Positions 22,956 to 33,094 of a DNA stretch of 64,000 nt are shown here, one piece after another (position 1 is the stretch's first letter; each line of letters starts with the position of its first letter). The stretch is from positions 53,003,169-53,067,168 of the forward strand of contig OX485806.1 in assembly GCA_950295325.1 (NCBI GenBank), written 5' to 3'. A program made the position numbers and the translations under genes. The notes under the pieces are model-generated. The model ran no database searches and was not told the origin of the DNA. It was given only the letters and a program-made list of their open reading frames with translations. Source of the DNA: Polytrichum commune. Its lineage: Eukaryota > Streptophyta > Polytrichopsida > Polytrichales > Polytrichaceae.

Positions 22956-24360
22956 ATGCCAAACCTACTACAAACCCACCCGACTACCCATAAAAGACGA
23001 CAAAAAACATACTTCATACCTAGTACAATTAAATTCCAACCTGAATACCAACACCTAGCCACAAACCTCAAGCCGTTATTCCAAAACACACACCCTTTAC
23101 ACACACAAATAACAACCTCACTACCATACTTACACAGTTACATACAAAAACGTAACAATCACCTGCCCGCTAGACTAATTTACGCCTTAGTCGTAATAAT
23201 CAGCCCCTCCACCCAACACTGTAATATACATCTACAACAACAACCAGGCCCGGATTGGACCTCACAAATACTAGACAAAATGGCTAAACTACCTAACCCG
23301 CCAGAGAGACACGTAAATACCCCACATCCATACTCACAATTCCGCAATAAGCATAAAGACAAAATATCCCCCCCAAACACAATCCATCATACACTATATA
23401 ATCACATTCCTCAAACTCTCGAACCACCAAATACACAAGACATACATGAAACATTCCCGTATTTATTCGAACAGTTAATTACAGAGGCACTAAGATACAA
23501 AGAACTTATCACATAATACACACATCATACCTCTATAATACCCACTAGTCAAGCACCCACGCCAAGACCAACAACACGCACAAGCCAAGAAACACACATC
23601 ATAACCTGGACTGCCGCATCACTCAATACGGCAATGCCATGCCTGCACAAATTAACCACATACTCCCCTAACCCCCCAACAATCATAACCATACAAGAAA
23701 CCAAACTGACCACTACCAAATCCACTAAATACATACAAAATATTTTCCCTCACTACAAACTCTTCTTCAACAACACACACAACATCACACGTACTATGCG
23801 CCAAAGAATGACACATAGAGGCCATAGAGGAGGACTACTCACACTTATCCACACTCAACACGCATTTCCCGGCAATGTATCCAAAATATCCACCCCCGTA
23901 AGCATATCACCCTTTTTCCAAATAATCCATATAGCCAACCAACCCCTCCAGCCTTGGCTACTAATAAACATATATATACCATCATATGAAGAAGATTTAC
24001 CACTCATTCCCATCATACAAACCACTATAACTGAACAAATCAATGCTCACCCGGACCTCGCATACGTACTATGTGGAGACTTTAACGAGATATAGCACTA
24101 ATCGGAAGACAAAATGACCAACAAATCACTCCACCACAAGATGAAGACTACCAATGGAGGACATTTACGGATAACCTAGAACTAACATATATTATAGCAA
24201 ACACTACATTTTCAAGACAAGGAGGAAACAACTACACGCACAATAGCCTAATAGATGGATTCTTCATAAAAACCTCAAATAATAACCAATATAAATCAAC
24301 CACAATCCAAAATATAAACCTCAACTCTGACCACCTACCCATACAACTACATATCCCACC
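22956..24360 (+). pseudogene. LINE ORF2, N-terminal region and APE-type endonuclease
   Basis: After the 2A-like motif comes a region of about 190 residues without a known motif (22956-23516). The endonuclease follows at about 23600-24360: IQETKL (Mg-binding glutamate region), RGGLLTLI, INIYIPS, LCGDFNEI and, after a frameshift near 24095, the closing NLNSDHLPI with the catalytic Ser-Asp-His. These are the ordered motifs of AP-endonuclease-like LINE nucleases that nick the target DNA. Stops at 23516 and 24095 and shifts between the pieces break it. Confidence 0.85.
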
Positions 24361-24367
24361 GAATACA

Positions 24368-26795
24368 TTGCTTGCCAAAATCCCATCACCTAAACCCGAA
24401 CCATCTCCAAGAATACTAAACCCCATATCAAAGGAGAACCTCAAAAACTTCCATTCACAATTGTTTGAGGCTAACTCAAACCAAATCAACGACCTCACCG
24501 AACTACTTGCCACCCATACAAACCTAACTATAGACCAATGGCAAACGGCATGTACCTCATTAAAATCCCTCGTCACTAACATCTCAAGTGCAATTTTAGA
24601 AACATGCAGTGCACCACCAGTACCAATCCTACCAGATATAATCGCCAAACAGGGAGGTTACCTACCAAAAAAACTCCAAAAACAATGGAAAAGACACCTC
24701 AACACCTATCATTTTATTTGGAAAACAATATATATTACGAAAAAAAACCCCAACTGGAGAGACCATCCCATCATCCAAGAAATCGCTAACCATACCCACA
24801 GTACCCTCCTAGCCCCCGCAACACACCCCCTCCCACATAATACATGGATAGAAAACTTAGCCAATAAAGCAAAAATAGCCAAAATAAACCCGAAAAATTA
24901 CAACAGAATACTCGTTAAAAAAATTTAAAAACCATATCAAAATACCAACAATTATACGAGAAAAAACCCAAAAAAATAAACAAAAAAAATCCTTAAAGAC
25001 ATTGAAACACCCCCACTAGACTGCGTTATAGATAGAAACAACAACATCCTCACTAACCCAGAAGACATAGCTCAAGAAATCTACACTCAACAATCCACTA
25101 GCAATAGACCCACAGTCCCCACATACCACTGCCAACCCAACCACCCGCAATTCTGCACATGTGGAGTGCGTCAATATCCGTGGCATGACCTAAACGGATA
25201 CATTATCGAAACGAGAGGAGAACCAAATATACCTCTACACACATACTTGGACCAATAAACATATGATATATGTCTTCGAAATCTCGCAAACGGAAAAATC
25301 CCCGGTCCGGACAGAATCCCCAATGCCATATTAAAAACTATGCCCACACGCTTCCACACGCTACTATTACTTATCTTCCAACATTGCTATAAACAAAAAC
25401 GAATCCCAACATCCTGGAAAACAAGCCTAACCATACTTCTATATAAAAAAAGTAACTCATATTGCCTCAGTAATCATAGACCAATAGCCCTTGCCAACAC
25501 AATATACAAACTATTTACTAGCACACTCACTAGTATCCTTTCCACATACGGAGAAAGACATCAAATCCTATACGACAGTCAAGAAGGATTCAGAGCTGAA
25601 AGGTGCACATCAAGACAATTACAAATCCTTATTTCAGCACTAGAAGACGCTAGATTCACAAATCAAGATATCTACATATTATACATAGACTTCAAAAATA
25701 CCTTTAGCTCGATAGACCATGGTAGACCTTGGCTATTCACAAGACGCAGTTGCATTGATAGGAAATATCTCCTCATAATCTACCACCACATACATTGGAG
25801 AGTACTTTGGCAAAACGCAGCCTATTCCCATACAAAGAGGAACCATACAGGGTGATACTTTGAGCCCATACCTATTTATTATCTTTCTAGAGCCACTCCT
25901 ACGATGGCTACAAAGGGGCAATAATGGATACACCTTCCAAACCTCCAACACTAAGCTAAACTCCGCAGCGTATGCCAATGACCTAGCCGCCATAACCAAC
26001 AAAGTAACATCCCTCCGAATCCAACTAGATAAAATAGACAAATTCTGCGAATCGGCAGGAATGGACTTAGGCATCTCCAAATGTGCGATCACCGGATGCC
26101 CTAACAAATCAAAACAAAGCCCACATGCCTTCAAAATACACTTACAAGAAGCAAACATAAACTTTAGACACCAACCAATACCCATACTTAGCCAACACGA
26201 ACCATATATATACCTGGGAATCAACCTAGTCCCCTCATTACAATGGAAAACGCAAACACACGTCACCACAGCCAAACTAACCAAACAAAATAAACTCTTA
26301 ATAACTTGCCCAGCTACCATGAAACAAAAAATAAAAATGGTTGATACAATTATACGAGCTGGCATAGCTTACAGCTTCTATGTCATGCCATACTCCTTCC
26401 CGGCCATTAAGAAACTAGACAAGAAAATAATAGCATTGCATAAATCCATATGTGGCCTACCAAAATGTATGTCCATTGCAGTCACACAACTGCCACACGA
26501 AATGTTTGGGACAAAAGTTTTTCTATTAAAAAACGCATACATAACATGCATAGGAGAACAACTCATAGATGCCCTAAACGATAAAGGTAGGCTAGGTAAA
26601 ATATACAAAGGACTAATACAACACATACTTGCCAAACACGGAGGAGCCAAAAATTTAACGCGTATATCACCCCACGATTGTACGAGGTCACCAATCACGA
26701 GATCTCTGTTCTTACTGAAAAAAATAAGTGGAATCCACCTTAAAAGCACACTAAAAAAATTTCCCCTCACCCCTACACCATTGGAAATACAATGA
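24368..26795 (+). pseudogene. LINE ORF2, reverse transcriptase
   Basis: Motifs in order: the NGKIPGPDRIPNAI finger motif, SNHRPIALANTIYKLF, QEGFRAERCTSRQL, ILYIDFKNTFSSIDH, GDTLSPYLFIIFLEPLL and the catalytic box at 25971-25982. The box reads YAND where active enzymes have (F/Y)ADD, a change of the first aspartate to asparagine. A conserved LGINLVP thumb element and a long C-terminal region follow. Breaks lie at about 24928 and 25855, so several frames carry the domain. Confidence 0.9.
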
Positions 26796-26894
26796 ATGCT
26801 ACAAGCAAGACACATTCCAACGCTGACCCCCGACCTATCACTAATATACCTCCACAAACTAATACTATACAACATATTTGAACTAAAACATATA

Positions 26895-28628
26895 CTCCCT
26901 CCGTCCCAAAATTATTGTCCAATTCACATTTTTTTTCGTCCCATTTATATTGTCCAGTTGTTATTAAGCCGTGTTTAATTGCTCGCGTGCGCTGTTGTAG
27001 AGCGCCAATGGATAAGCAATGTTGTCCGGGAGAAATCCTTGTCGAGCCAGCTTCTCCTTGCCCATGTGGGGAAGTTTGTAATTGTTTCCGCCGCCGCATT
27101 TCATGACCTCGATAAGGCACTGCTGTAGTGATAGGAACACATTCTTCAACTTGTCGTGGCCCATTGCATTGAAGGAATCCACAACGGCTTTGACCAGCTC
27201 ATTGATGTTGTTTGGTGCTTGTTGGTGCTGAAGTGATTGGATCGCTCGGAAGAATCCGAGATCAAGCACGTTCATGTCAGGGTTGTTCGGCGGCTAACAA
27301 ACCAATCGGATATGGAAGCCATCCTTGTCTCCTTCTCGAATCAGGTCCGGGTCATCGGGTTTCGGGTAAGGCTTGGCATTGTCCTATTGGACAAAGATTT
27401 TAATGGGACCGGATTCGGTGTTGCGAGCTGGTCGCCGTGGCCACAATGCCCGAATGGCCGGGAACACATGCTCAATCAGGAATCGCTTCGTGACATCCTT
27501 GTTCACGGATTCGATCGGTTTCGTCTCCATTGTTCCAGCCGGGCGATTCCTGGATGAGCGTTTCGTTGCCTCATTGTAGACCAACGGGAAAATCACAATC
27601 TTCCCGGTAAACCATTGGTTCTTGACATGATCAAAACGCGCAAGCGCCACCACGGCCAGAAACATCACTTTCAGGATAAAACGCTTGCTCTTTCCTGTTC
27701 GATGTGTATCTTCCTCATCAGATGCAAGATAGAATGTCTTACATTCTTCGGTCAAATAGAACCATTTCTCGTCGATATGAACACGATCCCATTGGCTGAA
27801 GAAATGAGGATCGCCACCTGTGAGTGTAGACTCATTGATCTGCTCGACAGCATAGGCCAGCCGGGACGCCTTATTCGCATCGGTCAGATACGGCTTCAAT
27901 GCATTCGTGTGACGCTTGATGATTCCCTCGATGATGCGCCGATGGAGCGTCGATTTTGAAACGCCGATGGCGCTCACTGCTGAGCGAATATTCTTTCGCT
28001 TTCGTCTGTCGATCGCCTTGAACTTCTCCATGTCGACGACGACCTTTGTGCGCCCTTTCTTGCCCGGCATTCGCGATGATACGTCGGCGTACACATTGCC
28101 ACCGGCCAGCAACTCCCTACCGCGAGTCCATACACGATTGATCGTACGCGAGCTGACACCGAATTCGTTCGTAGCTGCTTTCAAGGCACCATATTGAAGT
28201 TTCCCATATTCAAAGCGTCCCAATAGAAATTCATACACTGCTCGGCGTTGTCCTTCGGTCAAATTCTTATGCGAATCAGGCACAAACTCCCCCCCAGACG
28301 CCTCATCGGGCGCTGCCTTGCATTCATTCCCCAAAGGTCCAATCAAGGGTAGACCTTGATTGACGCACACTTGATCACCTCCACTACCATCGCCTTGATC
28401 AGCAGACGCAGACATGCTCATGGTCAATCCACTGGTGCCTTCGCAAATGGCTTGAAATGACGGCTGTGGTTTCGGCAAATGGCTTGCAAAAGACATTTCA
28501 AGGATTTTCATTTTCACACCACAAACCCTAAACCCTAAATCCTCCACAAAACAATTTAAAAAAATATCATTTGAGCTTAATCTCGCTGTTTGAACACAAG
28601 TTGGACAATAATTTTGGGACGGAGGGAG
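26895..28628 (-). mobile_element. Mariner-like element (Stowaway-type ends)
   Basis: Inverted ends CTCCCTCCGTCCCAAAATTA lie at both sides, with a TA duplication at 26893-26894 and 28629-28630. These are the ends of plant mariner elements and their Stowaway derivatives. The 1734-bp interior holds a transposase on the minus strand. The insertion interrupts LINE ORF2, whose reading continues on the other side. Confidence 0.95.
26964..28511 (-). pseudogene. Mariner-like transposase with one premature stop
   Basis: It cuts and pastes the element at TA sites. Reading from the ATG at 28511, the N-terminal half carries helix-turn-helix sequence (GALKAATNEFGVSSRTINRVW and SAIGVSKSTLHRRI). The catalytic aspartates are in VHIDEKWF, IKIFVQ-stop-DNAKP and PPNNPDMNVLDLGFF, with the spacing of the plant DD39D group. 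The only break I see is a TAG near 27384 where a glutamine codon (CAG) is expected just before the second aspartate. The length is otherwise about 515 codons. Compared with everything around it this is a young insertion. An upstream start at 28649 would lie in the LINE and is not used. Confidence 0.9.
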
Positions 28629-29577
28629 TAACATGCACCAATGGAACACACCTAATGAGTAACGATGAATTTAAAACCTACTACAATAAACCCACAAATA
28701 CATAGAAAGTTGCATTGGAATATGCTAGAAAGCTATTTTGTGAACCAACATGCCTTTTCCGATGCACACAACCATGCCCAATACATACGTCACCAAACAC
28801 CTTGAAGAACGAATATAAAATACTAAATCATAACATACATAAAAGGCCACAAGAACAACACACCCAACTGCAACATCCATTATCATTAGAACACCCCAAA
28901 CCACCCCCAAACATACTCAAAGACCCAACACACTTCCCGATACAAAGCATCAGAAATGACCGCATACACAGACCGCATATACAGACAAGTACAAAATTTT
29001 GAAAAAATACACATCCTACCTATGCCAATGGACACTCCCAAATGAAACAACTTACAACAAATGGATACCTCAAAAAGAATTGTTTCCTTGGAACAACGAA
29101 AACGCCATAAACCATAACATATTACTACTAACACAATACTACACTAAAAAACAACACTAACATTTTACTAACATACTAAACATAAACTTCAACCAAGAAC
29201 AAATGAGAGATACCAAATATATCCCCCCACCACAAACCATACCCCTATGCCAAATACACATTAACGAATGCAACCCAGAAGATGATATCGCATGCACACA
29301 ATATACTATCCAAACCCAATATGACAATGCACACATCTACGATAACACGGGTCGACACTTGATTACCATCCCTTAACTAAGATGGTTATGGGCCCAATAC
29401 CACCTAGCACTAAATAGACCACACAATCTTGAGCCCCCCACCCAACCATTCGAAACTGAAGTAGCATGGCTATACCAAAGGTATAAATACAAAACTCCCA
29501 AAAATGACCCCCTCAAACTCTCGCAATAGACACTCCCAAATACCATCCTTGAAATCCTCATAAACACATTCCAAGTA
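28629..29577 (+). pseudogene. LINE ORF2, C-terminal region up to the Mutator-like insertion
   Basis: The A/C-rich coding composition of the LINE continues after the mariner. Frames are short and broken by stops (for example at 28703, 29002, 29527). No domain was recognised; a cysteine-rich stretch near 28735-28790 (CEPTCLFRCTQPCP) could be part of the zinc-binding tail many LINEs carry. The reading continues at 56255. Confidence 0.6.
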
Positions 29578-29587
29578 ACACAGTCAT
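29578..29587 (+). repeat. Target-site duplication of the Mutator-like element, left
   Basis: ACACAGTCAT here corresponds to ACACACTCAT at 56245-56254, nine of ten bases. Removing the element and one copy joins the LINE reading frame without a shift. Confidence 0.8.
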
Positions 29588-29605
29588 GGGAAACTTAGAA
29601 GTGTG

Positions 29606-29991
29606 AGCGTAGAGCGGAGAGCGAATTTTTTTTTTTGTTGGGTAATTTTAGGGGAAGCGGTGCCTATTTCCGTGGAATTAGAGATAGTTTTAATTCAATT
29701 TGTTGGAAAGACACCCCATTCCCGTGGACATAATAACCCATAATTGTTTGAGAAACCAACGGATCCTATAGGCGTGGAAGATTGCATTTGTTATCAAACA
29801 TCTTACAGTCTAGGTTTCAAATGTTTCATATTAAATTAGGGCTGACATCACCAATTGAAATCAAAATACCATATACAAAATATTTTATTGGCCGACAAAA
29901 TGTAGGTGAATCTAGGTGCCAACCTCAAGACTTACAAAAATGTGTATTAAGTTCAAATAGCTATATACAGATTACTCTACTTTATTTCCAT
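29606..29991. other. Left subterminal region of the Mutator-like element
   Basis: AT-rich sequence after the left end, with a T-run at about 29629-29637. No coding sequence was recognised. Confidence 0.5.
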
Positions 29992-30483
29992 CTACACCCT
30001 ATCGGCCGGGCATGTCCAATATGGATAAAATGATTCAAAGATCATGCCATACATCTCCACCGCACACCAGCAGCTCTCCAATTCATCCCTTAGCTTAGCC
30101 AATGAACGCAATGACAAATCCCCCAAGTCGGACATAAGAATCCTCCGCGAAATCCGTGTGCTAACGTGGCGGCTATGTAAGAACCACATCAAGTTTTGTT
30201 AAAATTGAGTGACGAGGTTATGTTCGCATGGCAAACAAACCCTTGGGACAACATTGGGACCCATTGCGTATTCATATTGAACCAAACGAAGAGCATTGTA
30301 CTCCGCAATCATTTTCCATGCTTTACAAGATAGCCTCAAACTATGGATAAGTAAGAAACAGAGTTGGATGTCCAATGACGTCTCTGCACCCATATCCATA
30401 TTTGCGGCACCCACCAACAAGTTTGGGACCAAGACCCTCAATTGTACATCTTCGTCCAAATACAATGCAAGAGGCGCCATCAA
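29992..30483 (-). pseudogene. F-box-like ORF carried by the Mutator-like element
   Basis: One minus-strand frame is open from 30483 to 29992 except for a TAA at about 30199. It contains LIHSLRLSCKAWKMIAEYNALRL, whose spacing (L-x-L-R-L-x-C-K-x-W) recalls the end of an F-box, the part of SCF ubiquitin ligases that binds SKP1. The remainder has no motif I know. The upstream end is unclear. The F-box assignment is weak and rests on this one segment; a decayed part of a transposase is an alternative. Confidence 0.35.
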
Positions 30484-30570
30484 GTCGGATTACCGCGATC
30501 TTCCCCAACCTGATGCGCAAACCTCAATGAGTTACAAAATGAGAATCATTTATCATATGATTCCTCTAGC

Positions 30571-30910
30571 CTATTAGAATTAGACCCTTAGATTACACAC
30601 ATTGTCAAACACAAAACAAGATGAAAATCTGGTGTGAGGGGCCGAAACCTCAAGCCCATTAGAATTAGACCCATTGATTACACACATTGTCAAACACAAA
30701 ACAGGATGAGAATTTGGTGTGAGGGGCCGAAACCTCAAGCCCATTAGAATTAGACCTTTAGATTACACACATTGTCAAACACAAAAGAAGATGAGAATCA
30801 GGTGTGAAGGGCCGAATCCCCAAGCCTATTAGAATTAGACCCTTAGATTACACACATGATCAAACAAACAAAACACCAAAATGTGGTGAGAGGGGCCGAA
30901 GCCTGAGAAA
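30571..30910 (+). repeat. Tandem repeat, 86-bp unit, four copies
   Basis: Each unit contains CATTAGAATTAGACCCTTAG, TTACACACATTGTCAAACAC and GAGGGGCCGAAACCTCAAGC. The fourth copy is the most diverged. Confidence 0.92.
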
Positions 30911-31239
30911 CACACCTGAACTCAAGAATGCAACCTTTGTCAAATGTGGCCGAGAGAGGCCTACCCAAGATTTGCATTTGTTATATAGCATTTGGGATAG
31001 GAAGTCGTTGAATGTGAAAAGGGTGCACGTGGAGGCAAACATCATGGGGTTAATATTGGATTGGATTGCCCTAGATCAATGGGGTGAATCTTAACTTGAG
31101 TGGGGGATGCAATCTTAAAAAGTATGACTATGATGGCAACATGCAAAATCTGGTGCAATGACCACAAACTACCTACCCTAGGTAGTGAGAAAACAAGGTC
31201 GCTAACTACCAAACCTTCCCCAAAGTTCAACTAAACTAA

Positions 31240-31273
31240 AACCCCCCCCTTCTCGGTTCTGAGACCCCCCCAC
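31240..31273 (+). repeat. End of a C-rich minisatellite, split by a solo LTR
   Basis: A single CTCGGTTCTGAGACCCCCCC unit lies here. The same array continues at 32258 on the far side of the LTR inserted at 31279-32252. Confidence 0.85.
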
Positions 31274-31278
31274 ATACT

Positions 31279-32252
31279 GTCGCGCACCACTCCAGGAGGA
31301 GAGCCCGAAACACCATGGGCACAAGGGGGACCCCGGAGTGACACCCGGGACTTGTGGCGCCGTTGGTGAGAGGGCCCAAGTGATCCTAGTGTGGGTGAGG
31401 GCCCCGGGCGTTGGGAACGCCTCCCACCCACGAAGACTAGGAGGCACAAGGGTAAGGCCATAAGCTATGCGTAGCTCATGGCGTGGTGATTCTAGAATGC
31501 TCAAGAACCCCTCAATCGGAGGTGTGAGCTAGGAGTTATGGCCATTTGAGTGGGGCGCTGTCCCGGGACAGCGCCCTGGTACAGCAGTGCCTGGGAGTGA
31601 TTCCCGGGACTGCCAAGGTTCAAACAGGCATAACTTCCCCAAGACTTGCCCGATTGGGGCAAGTGAGGAGTCCATCGGCATCTACGTGAAGCGTACATGA
31701 TGATGGAGTGGTCGCTTGTTAGCATCAAATATCATACAAGGAAGTTATGATGGTCTGAAGCTGCTGGGGGGGTTTTAGGCCCAGCAGCTAAGGGAAGATG
31801 TCTACTTGGCCCCAACTCTTGGTGGAGAGACAAGAGGTTGGTTGACGGTGGGGTAGGGGCCCCGTGTAGAGTCCTAGAGGCTTATATGGGTGAGGTGGTG
31901 TGGCCTCATCCACCCGAGGCCAAACGGCACGGCCTCCATGGGCATTGGCTCAATGTGAGGCCATCGTTGCCTAGTATGGTTCGGGTTGTTGTAGTGTTGC
32001 TCCCGCAACGCGATGATCAACATAGGATTGGACTTCCATGGATGGAAGTCCACATCCAAGAAATGGGTTACTGATTAAGGGGTGAGTCCCGAAAGCAAAG
32101 TAGGAGGGTTGGTTCCCTCCTATGAACTATAAGGTCCGGGGTAGGAGGAGCTAACCATTAGCATGGCGGAATGCGAATGGTTAGCACTCGTAACCTTTGC
32201 TAGAATTGAAAATTGGCAAGATTGTCAAGGGGGGCTAGCAAGGGTTGCGACA
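31279..32252 (+). mobile_element. Solo LTR, TGTCGC...GCGACA family
   Basis: The 974-bp sequence starts TGTCGCGCACC and ends GGGTTGCGACA. CATAC flanks it on both sides (31274-31278 and 32253-32257). The neighbouring minisatellite units read CACATACCAGATTT without it, giving the empty site. TG...CA ends, a 5-bp duplication and the absence of coding sequence indicate a solo LTR left by recombination. A TATATGGG block near 31883 may be its promoter. No internal region of the parent element is present in the window. Confidence 0.92.
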
Positions 32253-32257
32253 CATAC

Positions 32258-32960
32258 CAGATTTTCAAAAAATTCCAACACATATTTTGGAGACAAATCA
32301 AAGACACTCAATATATTTGGTTCTCTTAAGTACAACCAAACTAGAAACCCCCCCTCTCGGTTCCGAGACCCCCACCCCAAACTAGATTTAACAACAAAAT
32401 TCCAACACATATTTTGGAGACAAATCAAAGACATTCAAAACATGTGGTTCTCTCAAGTACATCCAAACTAGAAAACCCCCCCTCTCTCGGTTCCGAGACC
32501 CCCCCCACATAGCAGATTTAAAAAAAATTCCAACACATATTTTGGAGACAAATCAATGACACTCAATACATTTGGGGCTCTCAAGTACATCCAAACTAGA
32601 AACCCCCCCTTCTAGGTTCCGAGACCCCCCACATACCAGATTTCAACAAATTTCCAAAAACATTTCTGAAGCTTAAATCAAAGTCATTCAATGCCTTAGG
32701 TGATGGCAATCACAAACAAACTAGAAACCCCCCTCTCGGTTCCGAGACCCCCCCAATATACCAGATTTCAACAAATTTCTAAAAATATTTTTTGAAGCTG
32801 AAATCAAAGTCACTCAATGCCTTAGATGATAGCAAACACAAACAAACTAGAAACCCCCCCTCTCGGTTCCGAGACCCCCCCTACATACCAGATTTCCAAA
32901 AAATTCCAACACATATTTTGGAGACAAATTAAAGACACTCAATACATTTCCAACATTTTT
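32258..32960 (+). repeat. C-rich minisatellite, array 1
   Basis: About six units of roughly 100-125 bp, each with CTCTCGGTTCCGAGACCCCCC and a stretch such as CATACCAGATTTCAACAAATTTCC. The CTCGG-TT-CCGAG core is an inverted repeat. It lies downstream of the stop codon of the minus-strand methyltransferase-like gene. Confidence 0.92.
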
Positions 32961-33094
32961 TGGAAGTTTAAATCAAAGTAATTCAATACCTTAGGTTCTT
33001 AAATAGAACCAAACTAGTTCAACACATAAATTCATAAAAGACTTAACGAAAAGCAATACGTATAAGATGGAGGTTTATTATTGACGGGGCTTAG

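Larger units (their letters stand above)
20480..29587 (+). mobile_element. Non-LTR retrotransposon (LINE), 5' main part
   Basis: Two coding regions are seen: ORF1 (20748-22118) and a second region with an APE-type endonuclease and a reverse transcriptase (22956-29577). The tandem-repeat leader upstream (from about 18600) probably belongs to it. The coding strand of the second region is very rich in A and C. It is interrupted by a mariner (26895-28628) and by the 26.7-kb Mutator-like element, beyond which it resumes at 56255. Many stops and a changed catalytic motif show that this copy is dead. The clade was not determined. Confidence 0.88.

Noticed and set aside
25733-26365. Minus-strand open frame of about 210 codons
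   Set aside because: It overlaps the LINE reverse transcriptase antisense and has no recognisable domain.
31279-32252. Interpretation of the TGTCGC...GCGACA repeat as a DNA-transposon derivative
   Set aside because: The inverted match at the ends is only about six bases, and TG...CA ends with 5-bp duplications and a length near 1 kb fit a solo LTR better.
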